DNA of 64,000 bases. Origin: Chionoecetes opilio. Lineage: Eukaryota > Arthropoda > Malacostraca > Decapoda > Majidae. The number at the start of each line of letters is the position of its first letter. Positions within the stretch are counted from its first letter, which is position 1. Where the stretch lies: positions 143,874 to 207,873 of the forward strand of contig JACEEZ010023454.1 in NCBI GenBank assembly GCA_016584305.1, written 5' to 3'. Shown one piece after another: positions 33,174-45,365 of the stretch. The notes under the pieces are model-generated. The model was not told the DNA's origin, did not search any database, and worked only from the letters and a program-made list of their open reading frames with translations. Position numbers and translations under genes: made by a program.

Positions 33174-34431
33174 GCCCAGCGGATATAGAACAATTTTGAG
33201 TGGAATTGTACACTTTTTGCTACAAGTACCAAATTTTGCACAATGGTGCCTTTTGATATCCTTAAAAGATTTAGCTATGGAGACATTTGAATAAATGGAT
33301 ATAAACTTGTTTTTTTGGCACTTCTTCCAAAAGGCCATCAATATTTTGTTACGTCTCATATCTCTGTTTCTAAGACAGGTAGAATATCAATCTTGGTGTC
33401 GAAACATACATTTTTGAAGTTAAAGATTCCATTGGAAACTAAAAAAAAAAAAAAAGTTTCTTAGTTTTACAAAAAACAAAAAAATCAGATTTTCTTTTAG
33501 CAAAGTCCACAAATATGTGAGCAACTCATGAATATCATGCTACAGCCAACTATTCATGCCACAATAACATAACTTAGAACATCTTATCAAAATATGAAAA
33601 TATCCTTTGATCACTTGAGTTATACATATTGTGAGCTATACTAGTATATATAGCATATACGTATATATATAGCAATTATGGTGAGGGAAATTTTTTGTTC
33701 AGTGTTTTAACAGAAAGATGGTTATGTATGCATTACATGTATATCTAGGTAATTAGGATGTTTGCAGTAGCATTTACATCATTTTTACCGTATCTACCGC
33801 CAAGACATCCGATACACAAATATCCACAGTGACAATACACATATATTTGTATACAGTTTATTGAATTCTTAGAGTTGCTAAATTCAGTAATTGTCACATG
33901 TATCACTGCATTTGCATAGGGCAGTACACTTCTAACCAGCATTGTAACATTCACAACGCCTTCTGCAATCTTTTGTGCAACCACATTTGAGCAAGTCATG
34001 ACAAGACTTTGATGCCTCCGGGAAGGTTGCCCACTTGGGTTCCTATTGCTTCTTGGCGTTTCTTGACCATCCCCAGTGGCATGGATCTGGAATCTCTGGT
34101 GAAACTACACATCCTTGCCCCAAATATGTCCTGTTTTTTTTCTGTAAAAATAAGGAACTTATAGTGGGTTTTTTTTGTTTCCAATGGATTCTTTAACCTC
34201 AAAAATTTATTTTTAGACACCAAGATTGTTATTCTACCTGTCTTAAAAACAGAGATATGAGACGTAAAAAAATATTGATGGCCTTTTGGAAGAAGTGCCA
34301 AAAAACAGGTTTACATCAATTTATTCAAATGTCTCCATAGCTATATCTTTTTAAGATATCAAAAGGCACCATTGTGCCAAATTTGGTGCTTGTAGCAAAA
34401 AGTGCACAATTACATCACTAATCCGCTGGGC
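33174..34431. mobile_element. Transposon with ~270-bp inverted repeats and TA target
   Basis: Termini GCCCAGCGGAT / ATCCGCTGGGC are flanked by TA (33172-33173, 34432-34433). The inverted similarity continues for about 270 bp on each side, including matching TTGGCACTTCTTCCAAAAGG blocks. The centre (about 33450-34160) is not inverted and carries a fragment of coding sequence on the minus strand (33888-34030). TA duplication is typical of Tc1/mariner-like and some other families. Confidence 0.75.
33888..34030 (-). pseudogene. CXC-like cysteine-rich tail fragment of Academ-like protein
   Basis: The minus strand reads FPEASKSCHDLLKCGCTKDC then RRRCECYNAG, one stop, KCTALCKCSDTCDN. The Cys spacing CGC-x3-C-x3-CEC...C-x3-CKC-x3-C and the lead-in E-A-S...L-x-K-C-G-C parallel the tail at 17100-17210 (MKLIQCGCSS) and at 52250-52350 (LQLLSCKCSRGC). 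No nuclease part is present, so only the end of such a gene was caught inside the TIR element. Confidence 0.55.
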
Positions 34432-34755
34432 TATACGGGACAGTCGTATTACAAGTCCGTTTTTGCCACACCTCCCGCCTGTGGAAGCGCTCTACGGTAA
34501 TCACAAGGCTCTACCTGTCAATTGTTAGCCTCCCCTGAACCTTATATCTATGTACTAGCGACCTTAAGTATAGCGAGGCAGGGCAGTCTGTTTTTACTTA
34601 TGAATTGATTATAATACAGCTAACAGTGCATCATCAGAGAGAGGCATCTTCTTGAGTACCAACTTGACATATCTTGATATATTGTTAACCTTCACCATCT
34701 TGGCTCTCAATATTTACTGATGTCCTATGCAAATTATCAACACCCACGTGGCCAG

Positions 34756-34997
34756 GTATGAGGTGCGGGAGCCCGAGGACGGGGAGTGGGGCCTGCCAGC
34801 CTCCTGCGGCAACTGGACGGGTCTGATCGGCACGCTGCAGCACGGCCAGGCAGACTTCTCCGTGGACATCACAGTGACCCGGGAGAGAGCGGAGGTGGTG
34901 GACTTTTCCGGCATATACATCGATGAACCAGTGGCAATATTTTCCTTGAAACCGACGCCATTGCCTGAATATCTGTCGCTGGTCAGACCTCTCGAAG
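34756..34997 (+). CDS. Ionotropic receptor, exon 6 (S1 lobe with ligand Arg)
   Basis: The acceptor GGCCAG ends at 34755. The single G completes the Thr codon of exon 5. It encodes YEVREPEDGEWGLPASCGNW, TGLIGTLQHGQADFSVD, then ITVTRERAEVVDFS and a pre-M1 segment ending RPLEG. G-x-I/L-G...A-D-x-x-V/I-x...R-x-x-V-V-D-F-S is the S1 hallmark of the iGluR/IR superfamily. The Arg three residues before VVDFS aligns with the residue that holds the ligand carboxylate in iGluRs, so amino-acid-like ligand binding is possible. The donor G|GTTAGG at 34998 is in phase 1. It is followed 20 bp later by a long (CA)n. Confidence 0.9.
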
Positions 34998-35014
34998 GTT
35001 AGGGATGAGTGAAC

Positions 35015-35131
<117 letters not shown>

Positions 35132-36214
35132 AAAAAAAAAATCACACATACAACCTAAGAATATCATGAATTATCTTACAAATAGTCTCATGGGAAAAAC
35201 GATCACAGAATAAGTCTTCTATACTATAAATCTGGTAGGCATCTCTGATGTGCAGCGATACTGGACAATCCTGCATCACGTGACCCTCTCTCTGTCTGCA
35301 CAACACCACACCCACACAGCCGCTCCTTCACTGGGATGCGGCCGCGGCCCCACCTGCTAAAATTATGTTGTTTTTATCTAATCAGGTCGGGAAGCGGCAG
35401 GTACCCATGACTCGGCGTAACACACCAGATTAGGTGTTGTCCTACTCACTCCCAGCAGCTGTTTTAAAGCCAAGTTATACAGCTTAATGACTAGTTTCAA
35501 GTCCGCACCCACCCATGACTCGCACCCATACAAAAGGGAGGAGATCAATGCCGCATCAAAGACCCGCCGCTTCACTACAAACGGGATGTCATTATTTTTT
35601 CTAAGGAACGACACAAACTTCAAAACATGGCAAATTATGTCTTATGTATGGTTCTTGACTGCCGATGAGATCGAGCCGTCGCCGGTGAAGGATTAACCCA
35701 GGTACAGGTAAGTGCAGTGATCTATCTAAGAGCAGTGATCTATGACTAGCCTGTTCACCCGCAGCGGTTCGACATCATCTCCTCCGTCGTGAATCACAAA
35801 ACATTTAGTTTTGTTTTGGTTGATCTTCATACCATACTAATTACAAAAAATTTGTACCAGAGCAACCTTTTGCAACATGCCTTGTCTGCTTGTAGATAGT
35901 AACACAGTATCGTCCATTAGTATCAAGACATGTAGCCATTGAAGAAACCCATCTGACTGACATCTTTCTTTAACAAGTTTGATGAGGTAATTTACAAATA
36001 AAACAAATAGTAAACAAGAGGTTGGTGATCCTTGCCTCACTCCGAGCGTGGCTGTCATGACTGCCTCACAAATCACACTCTCCGTTACCTGGTACATGGC
36101 CATTAAAGCTGCTAATATCACCGACCTGCAACCCTTTCAACACCTTGAACAATACACACCTTGGAACTTAGTTGTAAGCTTTTGAAAAATCAATGAAAGT
36201 CAGTGTTAAGCCCC

Positions 36215-37840
36215 ACGACGCACTCTGCGGGAATAGTGCGCGGGGGCTCAATGGGGGGGGGGGGGTATGCTCCTGTTTAGCGGCCCCCCAACCCGCTACG
36301 GTTCTATCCAATCGGCCGCTGACGTGGCAATGACAACTAACCCCGGCACCCCTACCTGAAGGTGCCGGGTTGGGGATATCTCCTTGGTACTGAAGGTAAA
36401 CGGGGCAGTGCCCGTGGCGCCGGAGATACGGGGGGCTTACCTCCCCAGGCTGGTAAACGCCCCGGCATTGCCGGGGAAGGCGACCCTCCCTGTCCCCCCT
36501 GAGGTCCCTAGCTTGCATAGTTACCCCGGGGGCATCCATTAATCGCCCGCCCCTGTCATGCACTGTCAATCAAATGAATACATCACCATCTGCTGCGTAG
36601 CCGTAGCGTGGTGGGCCTGTACGTGGCACTCAAGGGGTCCTCAAACTCTGCTGCGTGTGTCTCGCCATGCCCCGGGGTCCCAGGGGGAACCCAGGAGAAG
36701 CCTCCTGGAGGAGGTGTCTAGTAGGGCGTCGTAGCAGCGTAGAGTTTCACCTCCGCCCCTAGCCCGCCGCTAGTGTCTCGCCCCAATGCCCAGTGGTCCC
36801 CTGAGGGCCCTGAAGGGAAGCCACAGGGGCAGGTAGTGTGGTAGGACGTCGTGGCACCGTAGAGGTGCACGTACCTACCCCCTGGGGCAAAGCGGAGCGC
36901 TCCTTGGTTGACCCACGGCGGCCCCGGGAATCCCTGTGGCCCCAGGAGAAAAGCCACAGGGGCGGGTTGTGTTGCAGGGACGTCATGGCCTCGTAGAGTT
37001 GCACTTCCCGCCCCTGGGGCTATGCGGGGCGCTCCTGGGTTGCCCCGCCGTAGCCTCGTGGTCCCTGGGGCCCAGGAGAAAAGTCACAGGGGCAAGGCCA
37101 CAGGTGCAGGTGCTCTAGCGGGCGTAGGTTTAGGGCGTGTCATGGGTGGAGCGGCAGAGTGGGTCTCAGCCACGTACTTGAGCGCGTGTACCTGTAAGGA
37201 ATACCACGTATCTCGCTCGCTGCACTTAGACAATCCTATTCTCGTAGTCACCTATCACAGCGCGTAGCGAAGCACGTCTGCCCACACACAAAGCCAGAAG
37301 GAATCTCTCCTCTGTCCTCTCTGTTCAGGGAGAGGCAAGGCGTGTATTGGGAGGTACAGGCCAAAGGGTATCAGTGCGACAGTCATTCATGTGGGGTGCG
37401 AGGTGACGGCGAGGAGTGAGGAGTGTTGGTTCAGCAATACTCTATCCCTTCTCCTCGCCTTCTCTCTCTCTCACCTTCTCTCACTCTCTCTCACCTTCTC
37501 TCACTCTCTCTCACTTTCTCACCTTCTCTCTCCTTCTCACTCTCTCTCTCTCCTTCTCACTTTCTCCCTCACCTTCTCACCGTGGACGCTCATCTACCTC
37601 GGTCAGCAATATCTCCCCTCTCTGGTAGATAAGGCTAGCTTGTGTCATCACAACATCGTCGCCTTCTCTCTCGTCCACTCCCGTTATTAGAGACTCTCTC
37701 TCTCTCCTCATTCTCTTCCCCTATTTATCCTTCTCTTCTTCCTATTCCTCATTCTCCACGTTCCCAGCCCTCACAGTCAGAAACAACCTGAACTTTTTCC
37801 GACGAGTCATATCCTCAGGCAGCCTCGCTTGCTATTATAT
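36215..37840. mobile_element. GC-rich insertion inside the LINE RT
   Basis: The RT frame stops before 37840 and resumes near 36210, so about 1.6 kb was inserted or substituted. The insert is GC-rich on its left half, unlike everything around it. It contains about four tandem copies of a ~120-bp unit and a (CTCTCTCAC)n tract at 37450-37600. No coding frame of known type. Exact ends and target duplication were not determined. Confidence 0.6.
36600..37100. repeat. ~120-bp GC-rich tandem repeat
   Basis: Four diverged units, each running from a GTAGxG..CGTG/CGTAG-GTGCAC start to a CAGGAGAAAAGCCACAGGGGC-type end, at about 36600, 36720, 36840 and 36970. Open frames here follow the repeat and are not convincing genes. 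Confidence 0.7.
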
Positions 37841-38322
37841 ATGTGCCCCGGCCTGTTCACGGTACAGCCTGAACCATTGATTCAGTCTGTCACACAAAAC
37901 CATGTCGTACAATTTGGCTAGCGAGTTTACGACACTGATTCCTCGGTAATTATTTGCGTCAGACCTATCCCCTCGTATGAAAATACATAGTGAGCAATTC
38001 GGCTATCCTCCATGACTCAGGATACACACCAGGCAGGAAAACATTATTGAAAAGACTGGTCACGTTCAGGATTCACTGGGCTGGTAATAATGGTAAAACA
38101 CCAGGAGGGAGCCCGTCAGGCCCACACGCTTTATCCACCTTCAGTCTCTTGATATGCTCGCACACCTGGTGAGGCACTATGGGCTCATCCAGCACTGAGA
38201 TATTGGTATTAGTGTTAACATCAGATCTAGATAGATTTACAACGTTTGGTGGGCTCAGAATCATCTCAAAGTGTCTCCTAAATTCTTCATCACTAGGACA
38301 TCGTTCACCTCTCCCTTGGAAG

Positions 38323-38499
38323 TTATCCGTCAGGGTGGCTCGGTTGGTAGAGGTGTGGGCTCGCGTGCAGCGCCCCTGCGTTCGATCCCGCCAGGTTCCC
38401 ACCAGGTTCATCCTGGCGTGGTGGCGCTTTGTATAGTCAATAACCTTGTCGTTGGTACTTGCAAAGTGTCTAGATAGGATCAAAGTATCTTATATCATA
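38323..38499 (+). mobile_element. tRNA-derived SINE with 11-bp target duplication
   Basis: TCCCTTGGAAG stands on both sides (38312-38322 and 38500-38510). The insert begins with a tRNA-like promoter: A-box-like GTGGCTCGGTTGGTAGAGG and B-box-like GCGTTCGATCCC. It ends in an AT-rich tail. Length 177 bp. It is inserted in the minus-strand LINE. It differs from SINE families A and B. Confidence 0.8.
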
Positions 38500-38848
38500 T
38501 CCCTTGGAAGCTACCATATTCACCTTTCCAGTTGACAGCCTTCCATACTCGTGTGTCATCTTTATCCTCGAGGAACCTTTCCCATCGCCCAAAATTTTCT
38601 TCAACATCGTCTCCTCTAACTCTAAGCTGACATTTCTGAACAGTTTCATACAAACTATCTGATACCGTTTTTTTCCAAGACATCAACCGGTAAATCACCT
38701 GAGTCACCACAGGTTACATTCATCTGAGAAATGCGTTCCATAAACATTTGTTTGTCAATTACATTATATCTAATTGCTTTCCTAACATGTCTAGTGCTGC
38801 TGGATCTGTTACACAACACAGCATAGCCTACAAGGGAAGGCGTCCACA

Positions 38849-39512
<664 letters not shown>

Positions 39513-39630
39513 ACACACACACACACACACACACACACACTCAGACACTGCTTTCGACGCTGCCTTTGTCTCCCTCCATACAGGAATAGCTACACTGCCG
39601 GACACGAGTCACAATCCCTCTATGTTGCAG

Positions 39631-39818
39631 GCGAGGTTTGGGTGAGCGTGGTGGCCGGCGTGATGGTGTGGAGCGCTGCCTTGTGGGTGCTGCTCAGGCT
39701 GCAACAAACACTTGATGCACGCAACACCAGCACAAGCTTTGCCTCGTCTGTCTTCTATGGGTGGGGCTTGTTATTGGAGGATCACCCCCACGAGCCTCCT
39801 ACAAGCCTCACGGGCCAG
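39631..39818 (+). CDS. Ionotropic receptor, exon 7 (M1 and pore)
   Basis: The acceptor TGTTGCAG ends at 39630; GC completes the Gly codon from exon 6. EVWVSVVAGVMVWSAALWVL is the first transmembrane helix. FASSVFYGWGLLLEDHPHEP is the re-entrant pore region, in the conserved IR pattern of aromatic-G-x-L-L-x-E..P. The exon ends ACGGGCCAG and is followed by GCAAGA, a GC-type donor, in phase 0. The next exon at 60867 starts in phase 0 and continues LTGQ with ILVGFW, so the junction fits. The intron is 21,048 bp and contains a Gypsy element. Confidence 0.9.
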
Positions 39819-40026
39819 GCAAGATGATTCGATAACATTGTGAATGGGTTATTTTTAGTAAATCAAGACTCATCAGACGTGTTACACCTCTTACTTGTTT
39901 ACCTCTTCTCCCTGTCACAGTAGCATCGTACACTTAATACACGTTTGTTTTTTCTACCTTACCCATGTTTACCATCAGATCTTCTGTGGTGTGGCGTACA
40001 TCATTTCTGGTCTTTCACACACACAC

Positions 40027-40520
40027 CAGAGCTGGGCAGTATTTAAATACATTTGTATTTAAATACATTTGTGTATTTATAACTGTATTTATAAATACAT
40101 TGCTTTTCACGTATTTAAATACGGTATTTAAAGACTTCAATGAGTATTTAAATACATTGTATTTAAATACTAATAATATGAAAATGTAAATACTTTTATC
40201 AGTTAATTACTGAATAATCTCAATTAATAATCTCAATTACTCTAGTTAATTAATCAATTAATTAAATATACAATAGGAAAGTATCCTTTATCATTTATCA
40301 GGCATTTTATATTGTTAATCATGAATTGCTGAATACTTGTTAAAATTTGTGTGTATTTAAAATGTATTTACAAATGTATTTAAATACAATTGATGTATTT
40401 AGTATTTAGTATTTTGATGCATTCGTAAAATGTTTTTAGTATTTGGTATTTAGATACAGTTATCCCATGTATTTAGTATTTAGTATTTAAATACATTCAA
40501 TGTAATTAGTGCCCCGCTCT

Positions 40521-40521
<1 letters not shown>
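40027..40521. mobile_element. hAT-type MITE, TATTTAAATAC interior, compact copy
   Basis: Starts CAGAGCTGGGCAGTATTTAA and ends GTGCCCCGCTCTG, in (AC)n with ACACACAC on each side. It lacks the TTAA insert of the 2452-4180 copy. A non-coding element of 495 bp. Confidence 0.85.
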
Positions 40522-40602
<81 letters not shown>

Positions 40603-40639
40603 ACACACACACACACACAAACACACACACTCACACACA

Positions 40640-40670
<31 letters not shown>
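40522..40670. repeat. (CA)n microsatellite
   Basis: A long, slightly interrupted CA tract. It is the target region of both the MITE on its left and the Gypsy element on its right. Confidence 0.97.
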
Positions 40671-40673
40671 GCA

Positions 40674-40841
40674 TGTCACTCAGTAATCACTTCTAACATA
40701 TATAACAACTTGCATTACTATTACTATTGAATTACAACTATTATCACACAAGTGTAACAAGTATTATAACTTCCATACAGGATATTTTCATGTACTTATA
40801 ATCAAAAGAACCAGTACATTTTTAGAAACTTCATAAACAAA

Positions 40842-40908
<67 letters not shown>

Positions 40909-41271
40909 TATATATAATTATATGTATATCTTCCTGGTTTATCGTGAGAACCAAGTACAGCTTGCACTTTGTTAGCTCGAGCAAGTAGGTCACAGGCCAA
41001 ATGTATATGTATCAGCCTTTTATAAATGTTGACGACACCTATAACACAAGAGAGGAGCGGTCAGAAGCCGGGGAAGGAAGGAGAACATCTCGGATCACGA
41101 CACTACCAGGACGCTTATCTCACGCGCTCCACCGAGACTCACTGGCTGGTTCACTACATATCTGGTTGTAATAATCTAAGTTCCTTATTGGACTCATAAA
41201 TAAATGTGTACAAACTGGAAGTACCATTTTAACTTAGCCCAAGAAAGTCTATACAATTACACAGACTTATA
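40674..41271 (+). repeat. 5' LTR of Gypsy element
   Basis: Starts TGTCACTCAGTAATCAC and ends near GACTTATA; nearly identical to the two parts of the 3' LTR. It contains an expanded (AT)n at 40846-40904. A CTCGAGCAAGTAGGTCACAG block and an AATAAATGTG (polyadenylation-like) near 41200 are shared with the 3' copy. Confidence 0.85.
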
Positions 41272-41273
41272 AA

Positions 41274-41291
41274 TGGTGGCGTAAGCGGTGT
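41274..41291 (+). promoter_or_regulatory. Candidate primer-binding site of Gypsy element
   Basis: TGGTGGCGTAAGCGGTG begins two bases after the LTR. The leading TGG is expected for a tRNA-primed element. The primer tRNA is not identified. Confidence 0.45.
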
Positions 41292-42534
41292 GAAAAAGAT
41301 ACCCTACGCATTTATACAAGCATATTTACAAACCTCTACAAGAGTTAACAAACTCCGAGCATTACACAGCTTTTCCACGTTCTACCAAGTTTATACGCCG
41401 ATCTACAACAAACAACTACTACTACATATGCTATACGATAAGCTATACGTTCTACAAAGCTCTCCAACGTACTCCAAAGTACATCTTACAACCAAAGTAC
41501 TGCAACGTTTTCCGGCGCTTATAACAAACACAACCAGCCAGTTAACAACCAATACCACAACCACAACCATCAACCAAGCACCCTACGTACTTTTACCGCA
41601 TCCAGCCTGCACAACCAAGCCATTATCATCGTATCAAGCCGTAACCTAACGCAACACAAGCCAGACAGCAACTACAAGTATCCCTACAAGTCCACGAGCA
41701 ACACTGTCTGACCGACATTCATTCTACAAGGGAGAGAGAGGCGCCCACGCTCCCAGCGGTTGCATTGTTAGCAAATACTTTGGCACAAGGTCGACTACGC
41801 TCTAACACCACAACCGCGCTGCCTGATAACAACGTCTCACCACTACAATTCAAGATACGAACGTTCTACAGGAACCTGTCCAGCCCTACACGTCTACAAC
41901 CCTGCATCTCGTCATGGCCCAGAGCAACACTGATAACCTGCCGCAACACAGGTCACCAGCTCCATGATGCAACACAGATCACAAGCTCCAAGACGCAACC
42001 CACTTAAACAGCCAAGCCGTATCTGAAGAAGAGTCTTTGGAAAACTAGGGAAAAATAGGGAGAAACTGGAGAAAGAAACGGGAGAAATGTTATGGAGCAA
42101 TCAGTGAGCAACAATAAGATTGCTCCAGTATCCCCTAAAAAGGTAGACAGCCAACAAAGAAAATGAGAAAATGGAAAGACCATCACTGACTCACGAAATC
42201 CTACTAAGCGTTATACACCCGTTTTCACGGGTTTACTTGAGCGTATATGCTTGAACAGTCTTGAAATTGGTTCTTGCCACTATGTATTTGCTAATTTAAG
42301 TTTCTGTACTTTGAATTAAGGCCTGCATTAACACTGAATGTCAAATAATATTTGTAGGTGGTGGTGGTTTCACGTTTGTTTTAAGCCAAAAATCGGCAAT
42401 AAAACTCCAACATGTTGGTCTTCACTCAAAATCGGCAATTTTAGCCGAGTTTGACCCGGCATTGTCTTGCCGGCTGAATATTGTCGGAAAAAGTGCTCGT
42501 GTGACCGCGGCTTTACACAATTACACCGTATCAG
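41292..42534 (+). other. Gypsy 5' internal region, no clear gag
   Basis: Untranslated leader and probable gag remnant. Frames rich in Thr, Ser and Tyr occur, but none with a recognisable capsid motif. Confidence 0.4.
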
Positions 42535-42732
42535 GTGAAGCGACAATATCAAAGGCATAATAGCTACAAATACGCAAATAATAGGTCTTTTTGTTTCTTT
42601 TGCAAAGTCCCAGGACATATTCTGTCACATTGTAGATCAATAGACTACAATCAGTACGCATTTTACAAGAAACAGTACTGCATATGTAATGCCCATTATT
42701 CGGGAGAGATAGTAGGAGAATTATTATCATAA
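42535..42732 (+). pseudogene. Gypsy gag zinc-knuckle remnant
   Basis: CFFCKVPGHILSHC is a complete C-x2-C-x4-H-x4-C zinc knuckle, the nucleic-acid-binding motif at the end of retrotransposon Gag. Only about 65 codons are open. The capsid part upstream is not legible. Confidence 0.7.
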
Positions 42733-44550
42733 AATTCCCGAGCTATGTCTTGTCAGTAGTTAATTTTTCTCTTTGTTTCACGGGTGACTCATCGCCTCTT
42801 CCTAAACCACCATTTTGTTTATCTTCTTTCCTTTTTCCGCCATTTTCTTTCTTCCTTCTTTCCATTCCTCCCCCCCCCCGACATCCCGTATGCGAGGCAA
42901 GATCCGTGTGATAATTATTCTGCGATCAGTGATAACTAATGACTTCAGATCTTTTTATCTTTCCCCAGCTATCTGGTCAGACCAAGTCACACTCCCAGAT
43001 TCTTAATGTCTTTCAAAATAATCCCCATCGTTATCGGTTATGGTCATATATGGACGTGTTAGTAAAGATACACGCTAAAATGAAAACCTACCAAATTTCT
43101 ATGCTCCATATTTCATACCCTTCCACTCTTAAAAATGCGTTCGGACATTTGACGTGACAACGAATCACACCCTTCTCGGGTATTAGATTAAGCATATTAA
43201 ATTCTTCTATATCAAAGTAACAGGTTTATATTATAGGCAGCCTGGTCTTATGTACGCGAGTTTCATTATTTAAATAGTTATTTCGGGATTATAAGCTACT
43301 CATTTGAGGCCACGTCTAGATCTTTCAAACAATTCCCCTTTTATGCCGAAGGCCATGATCTCAGGAGGAACCAGTCGTCTCTCCGCTTCGTTGTAGGTAA
43401 GACATCTGCACCTCGCTCCTGTTTTCCCCCTTCCTTAGTATATTATATCTATATATTTCTATATATATATATAGGTACAGTTCAGTGTCACTAATGCATA
43501 GAAGGTCTGCCCCATCCTTATAAGTGTTATTAACGAGAGTCGTCTCTCCGCTTCGTTGTAGGCTCGCTCGTGTCTTCTTCAAAGCCACATGGTCTTATGG
43601 ATACACACACAAACTTATTACCCTCACATTTTCTCTACTATATATCTATCTTCCATGTGTAATTATAAATATTAAGTGGTATGTTACCTAAGTGTAGGAT
43701 AATTCACTGAATAGGATCCAGTGGGGAGAGTTATGCTCATAAGAGCTTTCTTTCATCACATAGGAAGAGTTTCCTGCATCAGGGTGTAAAGGTTTTTCTT
43801 ACATCCGAGTAGAGTTTTTCCGGTATTGTGTTAACCCTTATATGTTGGATATGATCTCAAGCAAGAGACATACTATGTCACTATGAATAAATAGGATGTT
43901 ATTTGCAAATATAGTGCTTGTGTTATTATAAAACCCAGGTGATTATTCTGTGTTAGGACAGTAATTCCTCACACTTCCAAAAGAGTCAGCCTCATTCGGT
44001 ATAATTCCACGTACCAATCACGACTACCAAGATCAATCTAATATTAATGTTAATCAAACGTGCCCAGGGAGTAATCCAGTGAGTTACTCGCCGGGGCTGG
44101 TGGCAGCGCTTTCCCTTAACCTAAACCCTTATCCTTTCCCCTTAAATACATCCCCCATTTCATTACTCTCCGCAGTGAGACGTGGTCACATTATAACCAC
44201 ATAGTGAAGTCATAAGACTAAGCTAAATCCTCCAGTCAAGTTGTAATCTTTTATCAAATCATACCCAAGTAATATCATTCAAGTAACGTTGACCAGTTCT
44301 AAAATCCCCATACAAGTTACCCCCAAATTCCGTCAACACACATATACCACAATTCCTAGACAGATAATCCTGACGAGTGCCGTAGTTTGCAACAAAGGCA
44401 ACAACACTTAATCTCTCCAACCGGGGAAGGTATAGGCGCCGTACAGGATGCCCCTACATAACACATGTCCCTCATACAAACTCACGCAATGAGAAATTAG
44501 GACAGGCTTCACCGGAAGTTAACATAGAAAAGCAATTTTTTCGTTTACCC
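42733..44550 (+). other. Gypsy gag-pro interval, mostly non-coding now
   Basis: AT-rich with no recognised protein motif. A short direct duplication (CGTCTCTCCGCTTCGTTGTAG at 43376 and 43542) surrounds a ~165-bp block with an (AT)n stretch. Confidence 0.4.
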
Positions 44551-45242
44551 ATGCCAGATAAGGTTAAACCTATTATTACAGCTCATATTACTAAGCAAGC
44601 ATTTACAGGGTACCTTCGAAGTGACATTGCGGAAGATGATGGTAATTTAGCCGAGGTACATATAGGTACATCTACTTTATACGAAGTCCTCACTGTTCCT
44701 GTCATACACAAGGACAAGCAATTAACTGCTTTCATGGACACTGGTGCAGAAGCAAATATCATGGACATAGATACGCTGAATGCGTTACGTAAACGAACGA
44801 AATCTGTCCTTTTCTTAGAACCTCCGTCAATCAGACTGACAGGTTTAGATTCCAAGAAATTCCCTGTCATTGGTAAAGTATGGCTTAACTTAAAGTTTGA
44901 GGAATTCGTGCCTGCAACACCTATCTGTTTCCATATGTCACAAGATTATCATTCCCTGCTGACCTCCTGATAGGTATATCAACGATGCGAGAAGAATGCA
45001 TTGAAGTTTGTCCACACATACACGGAATTAGATATTATGGAACATTTATACCCGTAATAAAAAATCCTTCACCAGTACTTACATTTAGTACTGCAACAGT
45101 GCAAGCTCCTGAAATTGACGTATATACAATAACTAGCGTGCCCGAGCGGCCATCAGAGGTGACAGCTCACAGTGAAATAGTTTCACTGAGTAACACTGAA
45201 TCTGATTCCTGTACTACCCCTCTGTCCTTCGCAAGATTCTGA
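44551..45242 (+). pseudogene. Gypsy aspartic protease region
   Basis: TAFMDTGAEANIMDIDTL holds the D-T-G-A active-site motif of retropepsins. The region reads on in a second frame from 44985, so a frame break near 44970 separates the two parts. A stop at 45240 precedes the RT part. Confidence 0.75.
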
Positions 45243-45365
45243 GACGTATCGTGGCTGTCTAGTGGGAGACGTCTCGCTAAACGGTCGCGAATCTTGTTTG
45301 GTGTCTCTGAAACTTGCAGGTGTGAATGAAGAATGCGAGGCTATTTGTCTGAGTGAATCATTCGT

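Larger units (their letters stand above)
35380..38720 (-). pseudogene. Non-LTR retrotransposon (LINE), split copy
   Basis: The minus strand carries, in order: EEFRRHFEMILSP, DKACGPDGLPPGVLP (38130-38090), SDANNYRGISVVNSLAKLYD and DRLNQWFRLYREQAG (37950-37850). After a GC-rich insert it continues with LTFIDFSKAYN (about 36200), ATLGVRQGSPTSCLLFVLFV, LILMDDTVLLSTS (MDD active site, about 35900) and FLRKNNDIPFVVKRRVFDA, GCESWVGADLK (35620-35500). This is the standard RT order. The clade is not assigned. The fragment at 6620-7800 is the same family. A SINE sits inside at 38323-38499. Confidence 0.8.

Noticed and set aside
36718..37267. Pro/Gly-rich proteins on both strands
   Set aside because: They follow the ~120-bp GC-rich tandem unit and change frame with its indels.
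37391..37690. Ser/Leu-rich secreted protein
   Set aside because: All three frames give similar Ser-Leu-Phe strings, the mark of a CT-rich simple repeat.
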